NCBI GenBank assembly: GCA_903882805.1
Contig: CAIRYK010000048.1
Span: 1-64,000 of the forward strand
From: an uncultured Bacteroidota bacterium
Lineage (GTDB): Bacteria; Bacteroidota; Bacteroidia; Chitinophagales; Chitinophagaceae
Direction of reading: 5' to 3'
DNA: 64,000 nucleotides
Position numbers and translations under genes: made by a program. This document shows, piece by piece, positions 37,559 to 46,407 of the stretch (position 1 is the stretch's first letter; every line of letters begins with the position of its first letter). A model generated the notes under the pieces. That model did no database searches. It was not told where the DNA came from and saw only the letters and a list, made by a program, of their open reading frames with translations.

Positions 37559-39576
37559 GCTTTAAATGCGTCTTCAAGGTCACTAATTACTTTTATTGCT
37601 TCTTCGTACACAGTGTTCATCTTGTCCGATCCGGCCGATGCATATAGCGCAGTTTCGCACTCCCAAATTACATTTTCCAGACGTTTCTGCAGTTCGGTAG
37701 GCACTTTTCTTTCGGTCATTACTTCTGTAGCCGTTTCGCGCGACAATGCCGATAAAGGTATACTCAATTTATCGCTAAGGTACAACCAGATTGCTTTCGA
37801 TATTTCTTCGTAAAACGGCGTCTTCTTGTGTTCCGTGAGTAATTTTTTAGCTGTAGAAAGTCGTTGGAAGGCCACTTTATTTGCCCGTTTTCTACGCAGT
37901 AGGGCGGTGTCTTTCGACAATTCTTCGTCGCGTTTTTTCCATACTATCATGCCCAAAAAAGCAAGAGTCGGGAACGCATACAAAGACCAGTACCCCGCTG
38001 TGAGTAACAATGGCCTGCTTTGCAGCGCAATAGTAAGTGGTTTTGTAGCTATTTCGTGAATGTCTTTTAGCGCTACATTGTTGGTGGTGCGCACTTTGGT
38101 GGCGTAGTTTTTACCCGGCTTCACATGCAGTTTAAAAGGCTGTGTATGCAGTGTTACGTAATTGCCAGACTGAGTATTGTAATAGGTAAATGGCAGTGCG
38201 GGTATGTCGTAATCTCCAGGGGTTTGCGGCGTTATGGCGTAGGTTAGTATTTTCGAACCGCTTATTGTTGTGCTTCGGCTGGTAATGGTGTCTACTACCT
38301 GTGGGTCGTAGGTGCTTATGCCATTGGGCAATTCAAGTTTCAGCGGCTGAATAAGTTTTAGGTTGCCCGAGCCGGTAATTGTCAAGGTGAGGTTAGCAAC
38401 TTCATCGGTAGTAATTTCCTGCTTATCTATTTTGTTGTTAATTGTGAAGTTGCCTACCGCGCCAGTGTAGTCGGCTGGTTTGTTTTTATCCGGCAGGTCA
38501 GTAACCGTAATTTTTATTGGCGAGCTTTTTAGGTGTACTTCTACGTCTTTGTATGCAGTGGTATTGAACATTGCATTGTTAAAAAACGGATCGTTCATCA
38601 TCAATGTGCCGCCAAAAATATCTGCGGCGCTGCGTTTCACCTGTTGCACTATACGCGCTACGCCTTTGGCTTCCGCTGGGTCAAGCTCCAGCGAGCCGGG
38701 TTGTTGCGGAAATAGCGCAGATTTTTTGAGCAGGAATACCTGATATTTTTTTCCGTTGAATGTCTCTTCTGTTGGTTTTATTTGTTTGGGCAATTCAAAA
38801 TCTTCTGTCCAGAAGCCATTTAGGTTTGGCAGCTTAGAGATATTCATCTGCATTGGCAAACGCGAATAGAGCTTGTAGCTGGTGGTAATTTGCTCGCCCA
38901 CATGCACCTTGTTTTTGTCAACAACAACCTGTATAAAAAGGTCTTTTTTTATTTCTTCGTCGTTGATAGCGGGTTCTGCATGTTTTTGCTGTTGCATAGC
39001 CTGCGGCTGTTGCTGCTGCGGTACCTGGCCCTGCGCTGCCATTCTGCGCTGCTGCAAGGCCGCCATTTGTTGTTGTTGCATTTGCTGCATCCGTTGCATC
39101 ATAGCAAACACATCGTCTTCATCGCCGCCAAATGGGTCGTGCATCTGGCGTTGCTGCTGTTGTTGCTGAGCAAGCGATCCGGCTACTACCTGTATTGTAA
39201 CTGCATTAGATTGGTAGGTATGACCTGCGGCATCTTTTGCAGTAACCGGCGCAATATTAATGGTTCCTTCGTGTTTTGGCTGAATGACATAAGTGAGCGA
39301 TATGCTCTGCGACTGCACCATTCTGTTGCCGGTAATGGTAGTATTAGAACTCTGTTGCTGATAAGGTCCGGCTACCACAACAAAGTCGTTGCCCGACGGA
39401 GAGGTTACTGTTTGCAGGTCTTGTGCATCCCGTATAGTGTACTGAATCTGCACGCGGTCTTTTACGCCAATTTTACTGGCTCCTGCTGCTGCTGTAAAAA
39501 CTACATTTTGAGCATATGCATGGCAACAGCCCCCCAATAAGATAAGGAATACTATGTTACAACGCCACATAATCAT
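37555..39576 (-). CDS. batD: BatD-like oxygen-tolerance protein with Gln-rich insert
   Basis: A protein of 673 residues. Signal peptide (cut after AYAQ), then BatD beta-domains: VQIQYTIRDAQDLQ, KVHVGEQITTSYKLYSR, and GNLKLIQPLKLELP. One membrane span (about 535-552) and a cytoplasmic tail follow. Residues about 133-205 are an insert dominated by Gln, Met and Ala (runs of Q up to six), which is not a BatD hallmark and looks disordered. The Bat proteins are thought to protect the envelope against stress; the mechanism is unsettled. It precedes and overlaps batE. The SDR gene upstream is 69 nt away. Confidence 0.87.
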   Translation of the reverse strand: MIMWRCNIVFLILLGGCCHAYAQNVVFTAAAGASKIGVKDRVQIQYTIRDAQDLQTVTSPSGNDFVVVAGPYQQQSSNTTITGNRMVQSQSISLTYVIQPKHEGTINIAPVTAKDAAGHTYQSNAVTIQVVAGSLAQQQQQQRQMHDPFGGDEDDVFAMMQRMQQMQQQQMAALQQRRMAAQGQVPQQQQPQAMQQQKHAEPAINDEEIKKDLFIQVVVDKNKVHVGEQITTSYKLYSRLPMQMNISKLPNLNGFWTEDFELPKQIKPTEETFNGKKYQVFLLKKSALFPQQPGSLELDPAEAKGVARIVQQVKRSAADIFGGTLMMNDPFFNNAMFNTTAYKDVEVHLKSSPIKITVTDLPDKNKPADYTGAVGNFTINNKIDKQEITTDEVANLTLTITGSGNLKLIQPLKLELPNGISTYDPQVVDTITSRSTTISGSKILTYAITPQTPGDYDIPALPFTYYNTQSGNYVTLHTQPFKLHVKPGKNYATKVRTTNNVALKDIHEIATKPLTIALQSRPLLLTAGYWSLYAFPTLAFLGMIVWKKRDEELSKDTALLRRKRANKVAFQRLSTAKKLLTEHKKTPFYEEISKAIWLYLSDKLSIPLSALSRETATEVMTERKVPTELQKRLENVIWECETALYASAGSDKMNTVYEEAIKVISDLEDAFKA

Positions 39577-39645
39577 TAATTCGTTTCATTTTCGGAACAC
39601 ACAAAAATAGAAAAGCGGGGGTTAAAGCTACGTTAAAAAGTTTTT

Positions 39646-40350
39646 TTATAAATCACCTTTAACAGGTCTTAAAACAATGGTTTCCACGTTGGCCTGCGGC
39701 GATAAATTGTATGAATTCCAAACGATTGCAGCGATGTCAGCCGACTCCATAATTCGCTCTGGCGGTACGCCGCTACCATCCCAAGAGGGTGTATAAACAG
39801 CGCCAGGGCATATGGATGTAACCTTGATGTTGTGCGGCCTGAGCTCTACCCGTAGATTGTCTGAGAAGCCAAGCAGCGCATATTTAGATATGCTGTAAGA
39901 TCCGCCGTTTGGGTATGCCTGCAGGCTTGCTACCGAGCACATATTGAAGATATGTCCGCATTGCCGGGCTATCATTGCCGGGAGTATTTTACGGCTGAGG
40001 TAGTAGGCGCTATACAGGTTGCCGCTTATCATTTTTTCAAGCAGTCCATCTGGTTCATCGGCAATTGTGCCGGGCAAGTAAGACCCTGCGTTATTTACTA
40101 AAAGGTCTACGGTTTTAAACTCTGCGAGTACCTCTTCAGCAAAAGCATAGGCTTGCTCTTTTTCCCCAAGATCGGCAGTAATCGCCAGTATTTTGCTTTC
40201 CGGATACATACCTTGCCATTCGGCAAGCACGGCGTCCAGCTTAGTACGGCTTCTGCCGCATATAGCTACCGAAAAACCTTCGGTTAGTAATTTTTCGGCT
40301 ATCACTTTACCTATTCCCTGTGTGGCTCCTGTTACTATTGCGTTGGGCAT
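39646..40350 (-). CDS. Classical short-chain dehydrogenase/reductase
   Basis: A protein of 234 residues. It has TGATQGIG at the N-terminus, NNAG (about residue 89), the Ser of CSVASLQ and YSISK as the catalytic Y-x3-K, then CPGAVYTP. The closest named type is the 3-oxoacyl-ACP-reductase-like group, but the substrate cannot be inferred. Same strand as batD-batE with 69 nt between, so co-transcription is possible but no shared role is evident. Divergent from the Dph6-like gene. Confidence 0.9.
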   Translation of the reverse strand: MPNAIVTGATQGIGKVIAEKLLTEGFSVAICGRSRTKLDAVLAEWQGMYPESKILAITADLGEKEQAYAFAEEVLAEFKTVDLLVNNAGSYLPGTIADEPDGLLEKMISGNLYSAYYLSRKILPAMIARQCGHIFNMCSVASLQAYPNGGSYSISKYALLGFSDNLRVELRPHNIKVTSICPGAVYTPSWDGSGVPPERIMESADIAAIVWNSYNLSPQANVETIVLRPVKGDL

Positions 40351-40450
40351 ATATGCGTTTTGTAGTTTGTGTTGAGCGTTGTGCTGACTTTAGCGCTGCC
40401 AAATATAATACTTAAAGGATACCAACAATCAACTGCTATTTTTGCAACCT

Positions 40451-41158
40451 ATGAGCGCTGCAATAAAAACTGTAATGAACTGGAGTTCTGGTAAGGATGC
40501 ATCATTGGCCTATCATTTGCTCCAAAGTCTGCCCGACTACGAAGTGACCCATTTGCTGACGACACTAAGCGAGGAGCATGAGCGTGTATTTATGCATGGT
40601 GTACGTGAGCAATTGCTGGATATGCAAGCAGCGCGAATGGGTAAGCCGCTGATAAAAGTTAAACTTCCGTCGAGCCCCAACGACGAATTATACAAGGCCG
40701 CTATGATGCAAATAATGCATGCATTGAAGAGCGAAGGCGTAGCCGCCGCCGCATATGGAGATATATTTCTCGACGATTTGCGCAACTACCGGGAGGAGCA
40801 GCTAAAGCAGGTGGGTATTAAAGCCGTTTTTCCGCTATGGAAGCGCGATACCCGTGCGCTGGCGCAAGTTGTTTCCCAATCGGGAATAGAAGCGATAATA
40901 GTGTGTGTAAACGATAAGTACCTTGGGAGAGAGTTTTTAGGGAGAAGGATTGATGCTGATTTTTTGGCAGACTTACCGGCAAATGTTGACCCTTGCGGAG
41001 AAAATGGCGAGTACCATACTTTTGTAACCAATGCGCCTTTTTTTAGCGAACCCGTAAATGTAGCCTCAGGCGAAATTGTGTACCGTTCGTACAAGTCGGG
41101 GAGCGACGATACCAACTGGGATAGCGGATTTTACTTTATGGACCTGATCCCGGCATAG
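40451..41158 (+). CDS. Dph6-like ATP pyrophosphatase (diphthine-ammonia ligase family)
   Basis: A protein of 235 residues from the ATG at 40451 (a TTG at 40442 is also in frame). The PP-loop ATPase motif SSGKDASLAYH is at about residue 12. AYGDIFLDDLRNYREEQ, FPLWKRDT and the C-terminal CGENGEYHTFVTNAPFF are the classic Dph6 family motifs. In eukaryotes and archaea this family amidates diphthine on EF-2. Bacteria do not make diphthamide, so the bacterial role is different and unknown. TATTTTTG at 40437-40444 is a possible -7 box, implying a very short leader. Confidence 0.85.
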   Translation: MSAAIKTVMNWSSGKDASLAYHLLQSLPDYEVTHLLTTLSEEHERVFMHGVREQLLDMQAARMGKPLIKVKLPSSPNDELYKAAMMQIMHALKSEGVAAAAYGDIFLDDLRNYREEQLKQVGIKAVFPLWKRDTRALAQVVSQSGIEAIIVCVNDKYLGREFLGRRIDADFLADLPANVDPCGENGEYHTFVTNAPFFSEPVNVASGEIVYRSYKSGSDDTNWDSGFYFMDLIPA

Positions 41159-41206
41159 CGCCAAATAAATGGAGGATTAGCTTTATTAATCAATTCGTGA
41201 AAATGT

Positions 41207-41232
41207 TACCTTTGCAGCGCCTTAGAAAAGGC
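41207..41232 (+). promoter_or_regulatory. fumC -7 box with adjoining 5'-leader hairpin
   Basis: TACCTTTG (41207-41214) is followed by GCAGC and a small hairpin, GCCTT-AGAA-AAGGC (41219-41232), so the transcript would begin with or just before a stem-loop. The same layout recurs at 49700-49724. The -33 box is not clear. Confidence 0.5.
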
Positions 41233-41266
41233 TTAGGTACAACATCATTTTTACAACTTATAATTT

Positions 41267-42667
41267 ATGGATTACCGGACAGAGAAAGACACCATGGGCG
41301 AGGTGAAAGTGCCCATAAATGCATATTACGGCGCTCAAACGCAACGTTCTATCGACAATTTCAAAATTGCGCAGGACATCAACAAGATGCCCAAGGAAAT
41401 CATTAAAGCGTTTGCTTACCTGAAAAAAGCCGCTGCCATTACCAACTGTCAATTGGGCGCGCTGCCTCAGGCAAAGTCGGATGCTATAGGCGCGGTATGC
41501 GACGAGATACTGGAAGGCAAACTGGATAACGAATTTCCGTTGGTAGTGTGGCAGACAGGTTCGGGTACGCAAAGCAATATGAATGTGAATGAAGTAGTAG
41601 CCTACCGTGCACATGTACTGAACGGAGGTCAACTGACAGACAAAGACAAATTTATTCATCCTAACGATGATGTAAATAAATCTCAATCATCTAACGATAC
41701 TTTCCCAACGGCTATGCACATTGCTGCATACAAAATGCTGGTTGACGTAACTATACCCGGTATTACCAAATTGCGCAACACGCTTGCAAAAAAATCTAAG
41801 GATTTTATGCATGTAGTGAAAATTGGTCGTACCCATTTTATGGACGCCACTCCGCTTACGCTGGGTCAGGAAATAAGCGGTTATGTTTCGCAGCTCGATC
41901 ATGGTTTGCGTGCGCTCAATAATACACTTGCGCACCTTAGCGAGTTGGCGCTTGGCGGTACAGCAGTAGGTACAGGCATCAATACGCCTAAAGGCTACTC
42001 AGAATTGGTGGCGAAAAATATTGCAGAATTGACTGGCTTGCCATTCATTACTGCAGAGAACAAATTTGAAAGTCTTGCTGCACATGATGCTATTGTAGAA
42101 ACGCATGGCGCGCTGAAAATGATAGCTGTAAGCCTGATGAAAATAGCTAACGATATTCGTATGCTCAGTTCAGGCCCACGTTCAGGTATCGGCGAGTTGC
42201 ACATACCAGACAATGAGCCAGGATCTTCAATTATGCCGGGCAAAGTAAACCCAACTCAGTGCGAAGCGCTGACAATGATAGCTGCACAGGTTATGGGTAA
42301 CGATGTGACGATAGGTATAGGCGGCGCTACGGGGCACTTTGAGCTCAATGTGTTTAAGCCGGTAATGATATACAACTTCCTGCATAGCGCTCGCCTGATA
42401 GGTGATGGTTGTGTTTCGTTTAACGATAAATGCGCAGAAGGTCTTGAGCCGATCGAAGCAAATATTAAGGCGCATGTAAACAATTCGCTGATGCTCGTGA
42501 CTGCGCTGAATACCAAAATAGGGTATTACAAAGCTGCAGAAATAGCGCAGACTGCCCATAAACAAGGTAAGACGCTGAAGCAAACAGCTGTTGATCTTGG
42601 GTACCTGACGGCAGAAGAGTTTGACGCTTGGGTTGACCCTAAGGATATGGTGGGCGAACTCAATTAA
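41267..42667 (+). CDS. fumC: Class II fumarate hydratase
   Basis: A protein of 466 residues. Class II landmarks: [40 protein letters not shown], and the superfamily signature [11 protein letters not shown] at 319-329. It interconverts fumarate and malate in the TCA cycle without an iron-sulfur cluster. The length matches E. coli FumC (467). Own promoter upstream; two hairpins follow the stop codon. Confidence 0.96.
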   Translation: MDYRTEKDTMGEVKVPINAYYGAQTQRSIDNFKIAQDINKMPKEIIKAFAYLKKAAAITNCQLGALPQAKSDAIGAVCDEILEGKLDNEFPLVVWQTGSGTQSNMNVNEVVAYRAHVLNGGQLTDKDKFIHPNDDVNKSQSSNDTFPTAMHIAAYKMLVDVTIPGITKLRNTLAKKSKDFMHVVKIGRTHFMDATPLTLGQEISGYVSQLDHGLRALNNTLAHLSELALGGTAVGTGINTPKGYSELVAKNIAELTGLPFITAENKFESLAAHDAIVETHGALKMIAVSLMKIANDIRMLSSGPRSGIGELHIPDNEPGSSIMPGKVNPTQCEALTMIAAQVMGNDVTIGIGGATGHFELNVFKPVMIYNFLHSARLIGDGCVSFNDKCAEGLEPIEANIKAHVNNSLMLVTALNTKIGYYKAAEIAQTAHKQGKTLKQTAVDLGYLTAEEFDAWVDPKDMVGELN

Positions 42668-42670
42668 AAT

Positions 42671-42712
42671 GAAAGCCTCGCACCGACATCTCTAAGAGAT
42701 ATGGAGGCTTTC
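42671..42712. terminator. Compound hairpin after fumC
   Basis: GAAAGCCTC (42671-42679) pairs with GAGGCTTTC (42704-42712), with an inner dyad ATCTCT/AGAGAT (42688-42700). It lies 3 nt after the stop codon. No T-run directly follows. Confidence 0.5.
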
Positions 42713-42731
42713 GCCTAAAAGTTATAAAACA

Positions 42732-42760
42732 ATAAAGCCCCCGAAAATCGGGGGCTTTAT
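42732..42760. terminator. Bidirectional terminator between fumC and the collagen-like gene
   Basis: ATAAAGCCCCCGA (42732-42744) is the exact complement of TCGGGGGCTTTAT (42748-42760) around an AAA loop. It sits between convergent genes and has AT-rich outer arms on both sides, so it can work in both directions. Confidence 0.85.
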
Positions 42761-42785
42761 CATTTTAATCCTATTAGTTTGGAAA

Positions 42786-44972
42786 CTATTTAGCGTTATT
42801 GTTACCGCCTATTTTTCCGTCTTTTCCTGGTTTCTTACCAGATAATTTTAGCAATCCGATTTCAAGATTTTTAGGCTTACCATACAATTCTGGATGTATG
42901 TACTTGCCAATCTGAGAACCTTTTTTATTAACAATCGGGGTGAATGGATGTGCAGTTGCATAGGCATCGTGACGAACACCGGTTACCTGCCAGCTTACTT
43001 CAACATTTGGCTGATTGGTTTTGATGACGAATTTGTTTCCAGATACTTTTTCGCCAACAATAGCCTGTGCAAATGAACCGATAACAGTAAGCTGATAGCG
43101 GAAATCTTTGTTCAATGCTTCGAAGTAGTCGGGTAACAAAACCGTTGCTTTGCCGCTTGCATCTGTTGTTATGTTACCTGAATAAACGTTAACAGCTTCA
43201 TCAGATTCTACGCAAGAGTGGAACAGGAATTTATTAGCTGGGTCGAGTGGGTGATCCATTCTGAAGAATTTGAAACCAGCTACAGTAAAGTCGCCGGTAA
43301 CATCAACGTTACCTCTGAATTTACCTGCCATATCTTCTGTAAATCCGCTGCCATCGGTAGTGCCGTAAACGCCATAGTTAAGGTCTGCGCCAAAGAACAC
43401 ACCGTTTGCTACTGCAAGTACGCCAGCAGATGCAGTTCCATCGCTGAACGATTGAGTTTCAACGCCATGAGCTTCAGCTCCGAAGTCGCTGTTGGATGCC
43501 AAACCTAACAAACCAATAGCGCCGCCTGCGCCAGAAACACCTGTGCCTGCAGAAACCGATGGGTCGGGCTGAGATTCGCCATAAACACCCACACTAGTGG
43601 TAGATGCATCGGCTCCTGTATATTTACCCTGTAATACTGCTGTACTTGGTGCGGTACCGCTATTTGATACAAATGAACCCAACATATCGTCGGTAGTCTG
43701 AACATCGAAAGTAGCAGCTGGCGCTGTGGTGCCCAAGCCAATTTTTGAACCATTTTGATACATGCCTGAGTTAGCCACGTTAGTAGGCGAGGTAAACTTA
43801 GTAATGTAGTTGGCGGTACCTGTACTGGTAATACCTCCGCCAGTTGGCGTGGTAGGAGTCCAAGCCGTGCCCGACCAGGTAAGTACCTGTCCGGTTGTAG
43901 GCGCAGTTGCGCTCACGTTGTTGTTTTGTAGTTTTACTACTGTGCTTGCGCTGCTAAGTCCGGTTACGTCGCCGCCCATAGTTACCGAGGATGCGGTAAC
44001 TGCCGCTGTAGTAACTCCGGTTACTCTACCATAGGCATCGGTAGTGATTACAGGTACTAATGATGATGAACCATATGTGCCTGCTGTGCCTACTGTGCCA
44101 AGTCCAATACTACCAGATGATGTGATAACGCCGCCGGTAAGTGGAGAAAGCGCTGTAATGGAAGTTACTGTTCCGGTACCGCCTACAGAAGCAGGCAGCC
44201 ATGTTGTACCATTCCATTGCAACACCTGACCTGCTGTAGCTCCTTGTTGCGCAATTTTCAGCGGAGTGCCTGTTACGCCGTTACCGCCAAGCGTTGCATC
44301 TGTAACAGCCGTCTGTGTACCCCAGTTATCGGCTGTACCAGCAGGGCCCATTGGTCCCATTGGTCCATCCGGACCGGCAGGACCCATTGGCCCCATCGGA
44401 CCAGGAGCTCCTGGCGCGCCATCTACGCCATCGCGTCCTGCAGGGCCTGTTGGACCGACTGGTCCGGCAGGACCAGTAAGACCTGTTGCGCCTGGAGCTC
44501 CGGCAGGGCCGGTTGCTCCGGGTGTGCCGGCAGGACCCGCGGGGCCAGCAGGACCAGCAGGACCTGTAGGTCCATTAAGTGCATTAAGTGCAAATGGTAC
44601 GCTGAGCAATTGCGACGAACCAAGGCTGGTGTAGGCTGTTCCACCGGCCGGGTCAATTTCTACCTGAAGGTATTTTTCGCCGCGAGCCCAATCGATGCCC
44701 GAAAAAGCGCCGAATAGCGGTGTGCCTTTACCCACTGCTACATTATATAAACCGAAAGTATTTGTGGTAATAAAATGCGACTCCTGATAAACAGTGGTAC
44801 CTGTAGCCGAAAGGTCGTGAACAGTGAGACGCAGACTCATATTTGTATTAGCAATAGGCACGCCAGATGTGTTGCGGGCAACGCCTTGATAATTGAACGC
44901 TTGTGGCGCCTGAGCGTAGGTAGCTATGTGCGTAGCAGCTACAAGAGCAACGGCGAGTAATACTTTTTTCAT
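42786..44972 (-). CDS. Secreted collagen-like fibre protein
   Basis: A protein of 728 residues with a signal peptide (cut after TYAQ). Residues about 22-133 are a beta-rich domain common at the N-terminus of Bacteroidota fibre proteins ([23 protein letters not shown]). Residues 134-211 are 26 perfect Gly-X-Y triplets. A long Thr/Ser/Gly-rich tail-fibre-like region follows ([37 protein letters not shown]), and the C-terminal domain (about 570-728) ends in a Lys/Gly/Asn-rich tail without a recognisable T9SS signal. It probably forms a trimeric surface fibre. It lies 45 nt after the small T9SS gene and shares its strand. Confidence 0.85.
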   Translation of the reverse strand: MKKVLLAVALVAATHIATYAQAPQAFNYQGVARNTSGVPIANTNMSLRLTVHDLSATGTTVYQESHFITTNTFGLYNVAVGKGTPLFGAFSGIDWARGEKYLQVEIDPAGGTAYTSLGSSQLLSVPFALNALNGPTGPAGPAGPAGPAGTPGATGPAGAPGATGLTGPAGPVGPTGPAGRDGVDGAPGAPGPMGPMGPAGPDGPMGPMGPAGTADNWGTQTAVTDATLGGNGVTGTPLKIAQQGATAGQVLQWNGTTWLPASVGGTGTVTSITALSPLTGGVITSSGSIGLGTVGTAGTYGSSSLVPVITTDAYGRVTGVTTAAVTASSVTMGGDVTGLSSASTVVKLQNNNVSATAPTTGQVLTWSGTAWTPTTPTGGGITSTGTANYITKFTSPTNVANSGMYQNGSKIGLGTTAPAATFDVQTTDDMLGSFVSNSGTAPSTAVLQGKYTGADASTTSVGVYGESQPDPSVSAGTGVSGAGGAIGLLGLASNSDFGAEAHGVETQSFSDGTASAGVLAVANGVFFGADLNYGVYGTTDGSGFTEDMAGKFRGNVDVTGDFTVAGFKFFRMDHPLDPANKFLFHSCVESDEAVNVYSGNITTDASGKATVLLPDYFEALNKDFRYQLTVIGSFAQAIVGEKVSGNKFVIKTNQPNVEVSWQVTGVRHDAYATAHPFTPIVNKKGSQIGKYIHPELYGKPKNLEIGLLKLSGKKPGKDGKIGGNNNAK

Positions 44973-45017
44973 GTTATCTGTTTTTAGTTTTTTGAATATT
45001 TATTTGGGCTAGTATGG

Positions 45018-45527
45018 TTATTTTAGTTTTTCAATTTTATACGAGGTTGATTCCTGCGCGCCTGTTGAAGAAGTAAACGTGAGCTCGAGCAAATAAGTAG
45101 CAGCAGCAAGTTCCGCAATATTCAGTTGCTCGGCAGTAAGTCCCTGACTAACGTCCAACGACTTATGATTGATTACTCTACCAGCCATGTCCATAAATCT
45201 GTAGGCCAGAACGCCCGAAATTGCAGCTGTGTAATTTATATTAACAATCGAGCTTGCCGGGTTAGGAAATACCCTTACTTCTGGCATCAGGTTATTGTTG
45301 GCAACACCAACGTGTATCATGATTTCATTTTGCAAGACGCCTTGTGTCAGGAAAACATTGTCGCCATAAAAAGTAGACACCAGACTAATTTCTCCAACTG
45401 ACCAGTCGAATACATTATAACCAATAGTTTTCGTTTTGCCGGTTGCATTTAGGGTACTCTGTCCACGTGCGGTGGGCAAACCTATAAGGGACATACCAAT
45501 TCCCAAAAGAATAAAGGTCCGTTTCAT
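45018..45527 (-). CDS. Small secreted protein with T9SS sorting domain
   Basis: A protein of 169 residues: signal peptide (cut near ARGQ), a short domain of about 70 residues (FDWSVGEISLVSTF, FLTQGVLQNE) and a type A sorting tail (VFPNPASSIVNINY ... AATYLLELTF) that makes up half the protein. Proteins with this VGE ... TQGVLQ pattern are common in Bacteroidota next to fibre or adhesin genes; the function is unknown. It is the first gene of a two-gene unit with the collagen-like protein. Confidence 0.82.
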   Translation of the reverse strand: MKRTFILLGIGMSLIGLPTARGQSTLNATGKTKTIGYNVFDWSVGEISLVSTFYGDNVFLTQGVLQNEIMIHVGVANNNLMPEVRVFPNPASSIVNINYTAAISGVLAYRFMDMAGRVINHKSLDVSQGLTAEQLNIAELAAATYLLELTFTSSTGAQESTSYKIEKLK

Positions 45528-45882
45528 AAATAAAGAGTGCTTGTTTGTATAAAAGTACTCTAAAAGTAATCAATATTATATGACAAATGTCAAGGTTATT
45601 ACCACAAGCCATAAAATATTTTTGCACAAAATGTGCGATATGGCTCGTGATTGAAACTCAATTTAACTAAAAGTTAATTGAGCTGCGTTTCATCTTTCGT
45701 GTAAGTTATTATTGCAGGAATTGTAAAAATAGTGTAATAATAGACTAATGCTTTGTAGAATAAGCAGTTGTATTTGCTGTTACACCGCTGCAAATACCTA
45801 TCGCTGCGAAATTTTAGTGTAAGCCTGTAATGAGTAATAGCAGAACACCCGTCAATAGGCGGGACCCAATATATTAAAACAG
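45528..45882. other. Intergenic stretch, no supported gene
   Basis: About 355 AT-rich nt upstream of the small T9SS gene and downstream of the Lys/Ala-rich gene. I find no open frame of interest. On the minus strand, two TACTTTTA boxes (near 45554 and 45567) resemble the -7 element with its last base changed. Nothing else is supported. Confidence 0.4.
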
Positions 45883-45907
45883 AAAACCCCGGTAGAACCG
45901 GGGTTTT
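45883..45907 (-). terminator. Terminator of the Lys/Ala-rich gene
   Basis: AAAACCCCGG (45883-45892) pairs exactly with CCGGGGTTTT (45898-45907). On the minus strand it ends in TTTTCTGTTTT and lies 24 nt after the stop codon. Confidence 0.82.
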
Positions 45908-45931
45908 GAAAATTTTTCAACAAAAAACAAA

Positions 45932-46162
45932 TTATTTAGCTTTTGCTTCTGTTTTTGGAGTTGAAGATTTTTTGTCAGTAGCTTTTGCTGGCTTGTCGCC
46001 TTTTGAAGCTGCTGCTGTTGCGCTTGCTGGAGCTGCTTCAGCTTTAGCGTCTTTTTTCGCTTCTTTTTTAGTTTCTTTCTTCGCTGGTTTAGCTGCTTCT
46101 TGTGCGAAACTTGCAGAACCCAATGCCGCTACGGCTACTAATGTTACAAATATTTTTTTCAT
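45932..46162 (-). CDS. Lys/Ala-rich small secreted protein
   Basis: A protein of 76 residues. A good signal peptide (MKKIFVTLVAVAALGSASFAQ) is followed by about 55 residues made almost only of Lys, Ala, Glu, Asp, Ser, Thr and Pro (KPAKKETKKEAKKDAK), so it is disordered and basic. It has its own promoter (46180-46210) and terminator, which argues that it is a real gene despite low complexity. Similar short Lys/Ala-rich periplasmic proteins occur in other Bacteroidota; function unknown. It might coat DNA, the cell wall or the envelope (speculative). Confidence 0.78.
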   Translation of the reverse strand: MKKIFVTLVAVAALGSASFAQEAAKPAKKETKKEAKKDAKAEAAPASATAAASKGDKPAKATDKKSSTPKTEAKAK

Positions 46163-46179
46163 TTTGTGTGATTTTGATG

Positions 46180-46210
46180 CGAAATTAATGCAATTCTGGT
46201 TATTTGCAAA
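46180..46210 (-). promoter_or_regulatory. Promoter of the Lys/Ala-rich gene
   Basis: On the minus strand, TTTG (46207-46210) is followed after exactly 19 nt by TAATTTCG (46180-46187), one base off the TAnnTTTG consensus, 17 nt before the ATG. Both boxes and the spacing fit the Bacteroidota primary promoter. Confidence 0.65.
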
Positions 46211-46407
46211 AAAAGGATGGCAGTAATCATTGACTTAAGCACATTTTAACAATTCCTGATTGCTCACTGGCGTTCTGGGTAAAGCAATTAGTTGATAATT
46301 CAAAAGCAAAGCAAATTAGCTTGAAATGAGCTTTATTTATTGTATAAGCGCTAAATTTGTTGTTACTAAGATGTTCAATAAAGGTTTTGTTCTTAAATTT
46401 TAACTGA

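Noticed and set aside
38890-39540. Cys/Leu-rich plus-strand frame of 216 codons opposite batD
   Set aside because: It is the antisense of the Gln-rich batD insert (CAG/CAA read as CTG/TTG); no independent support.
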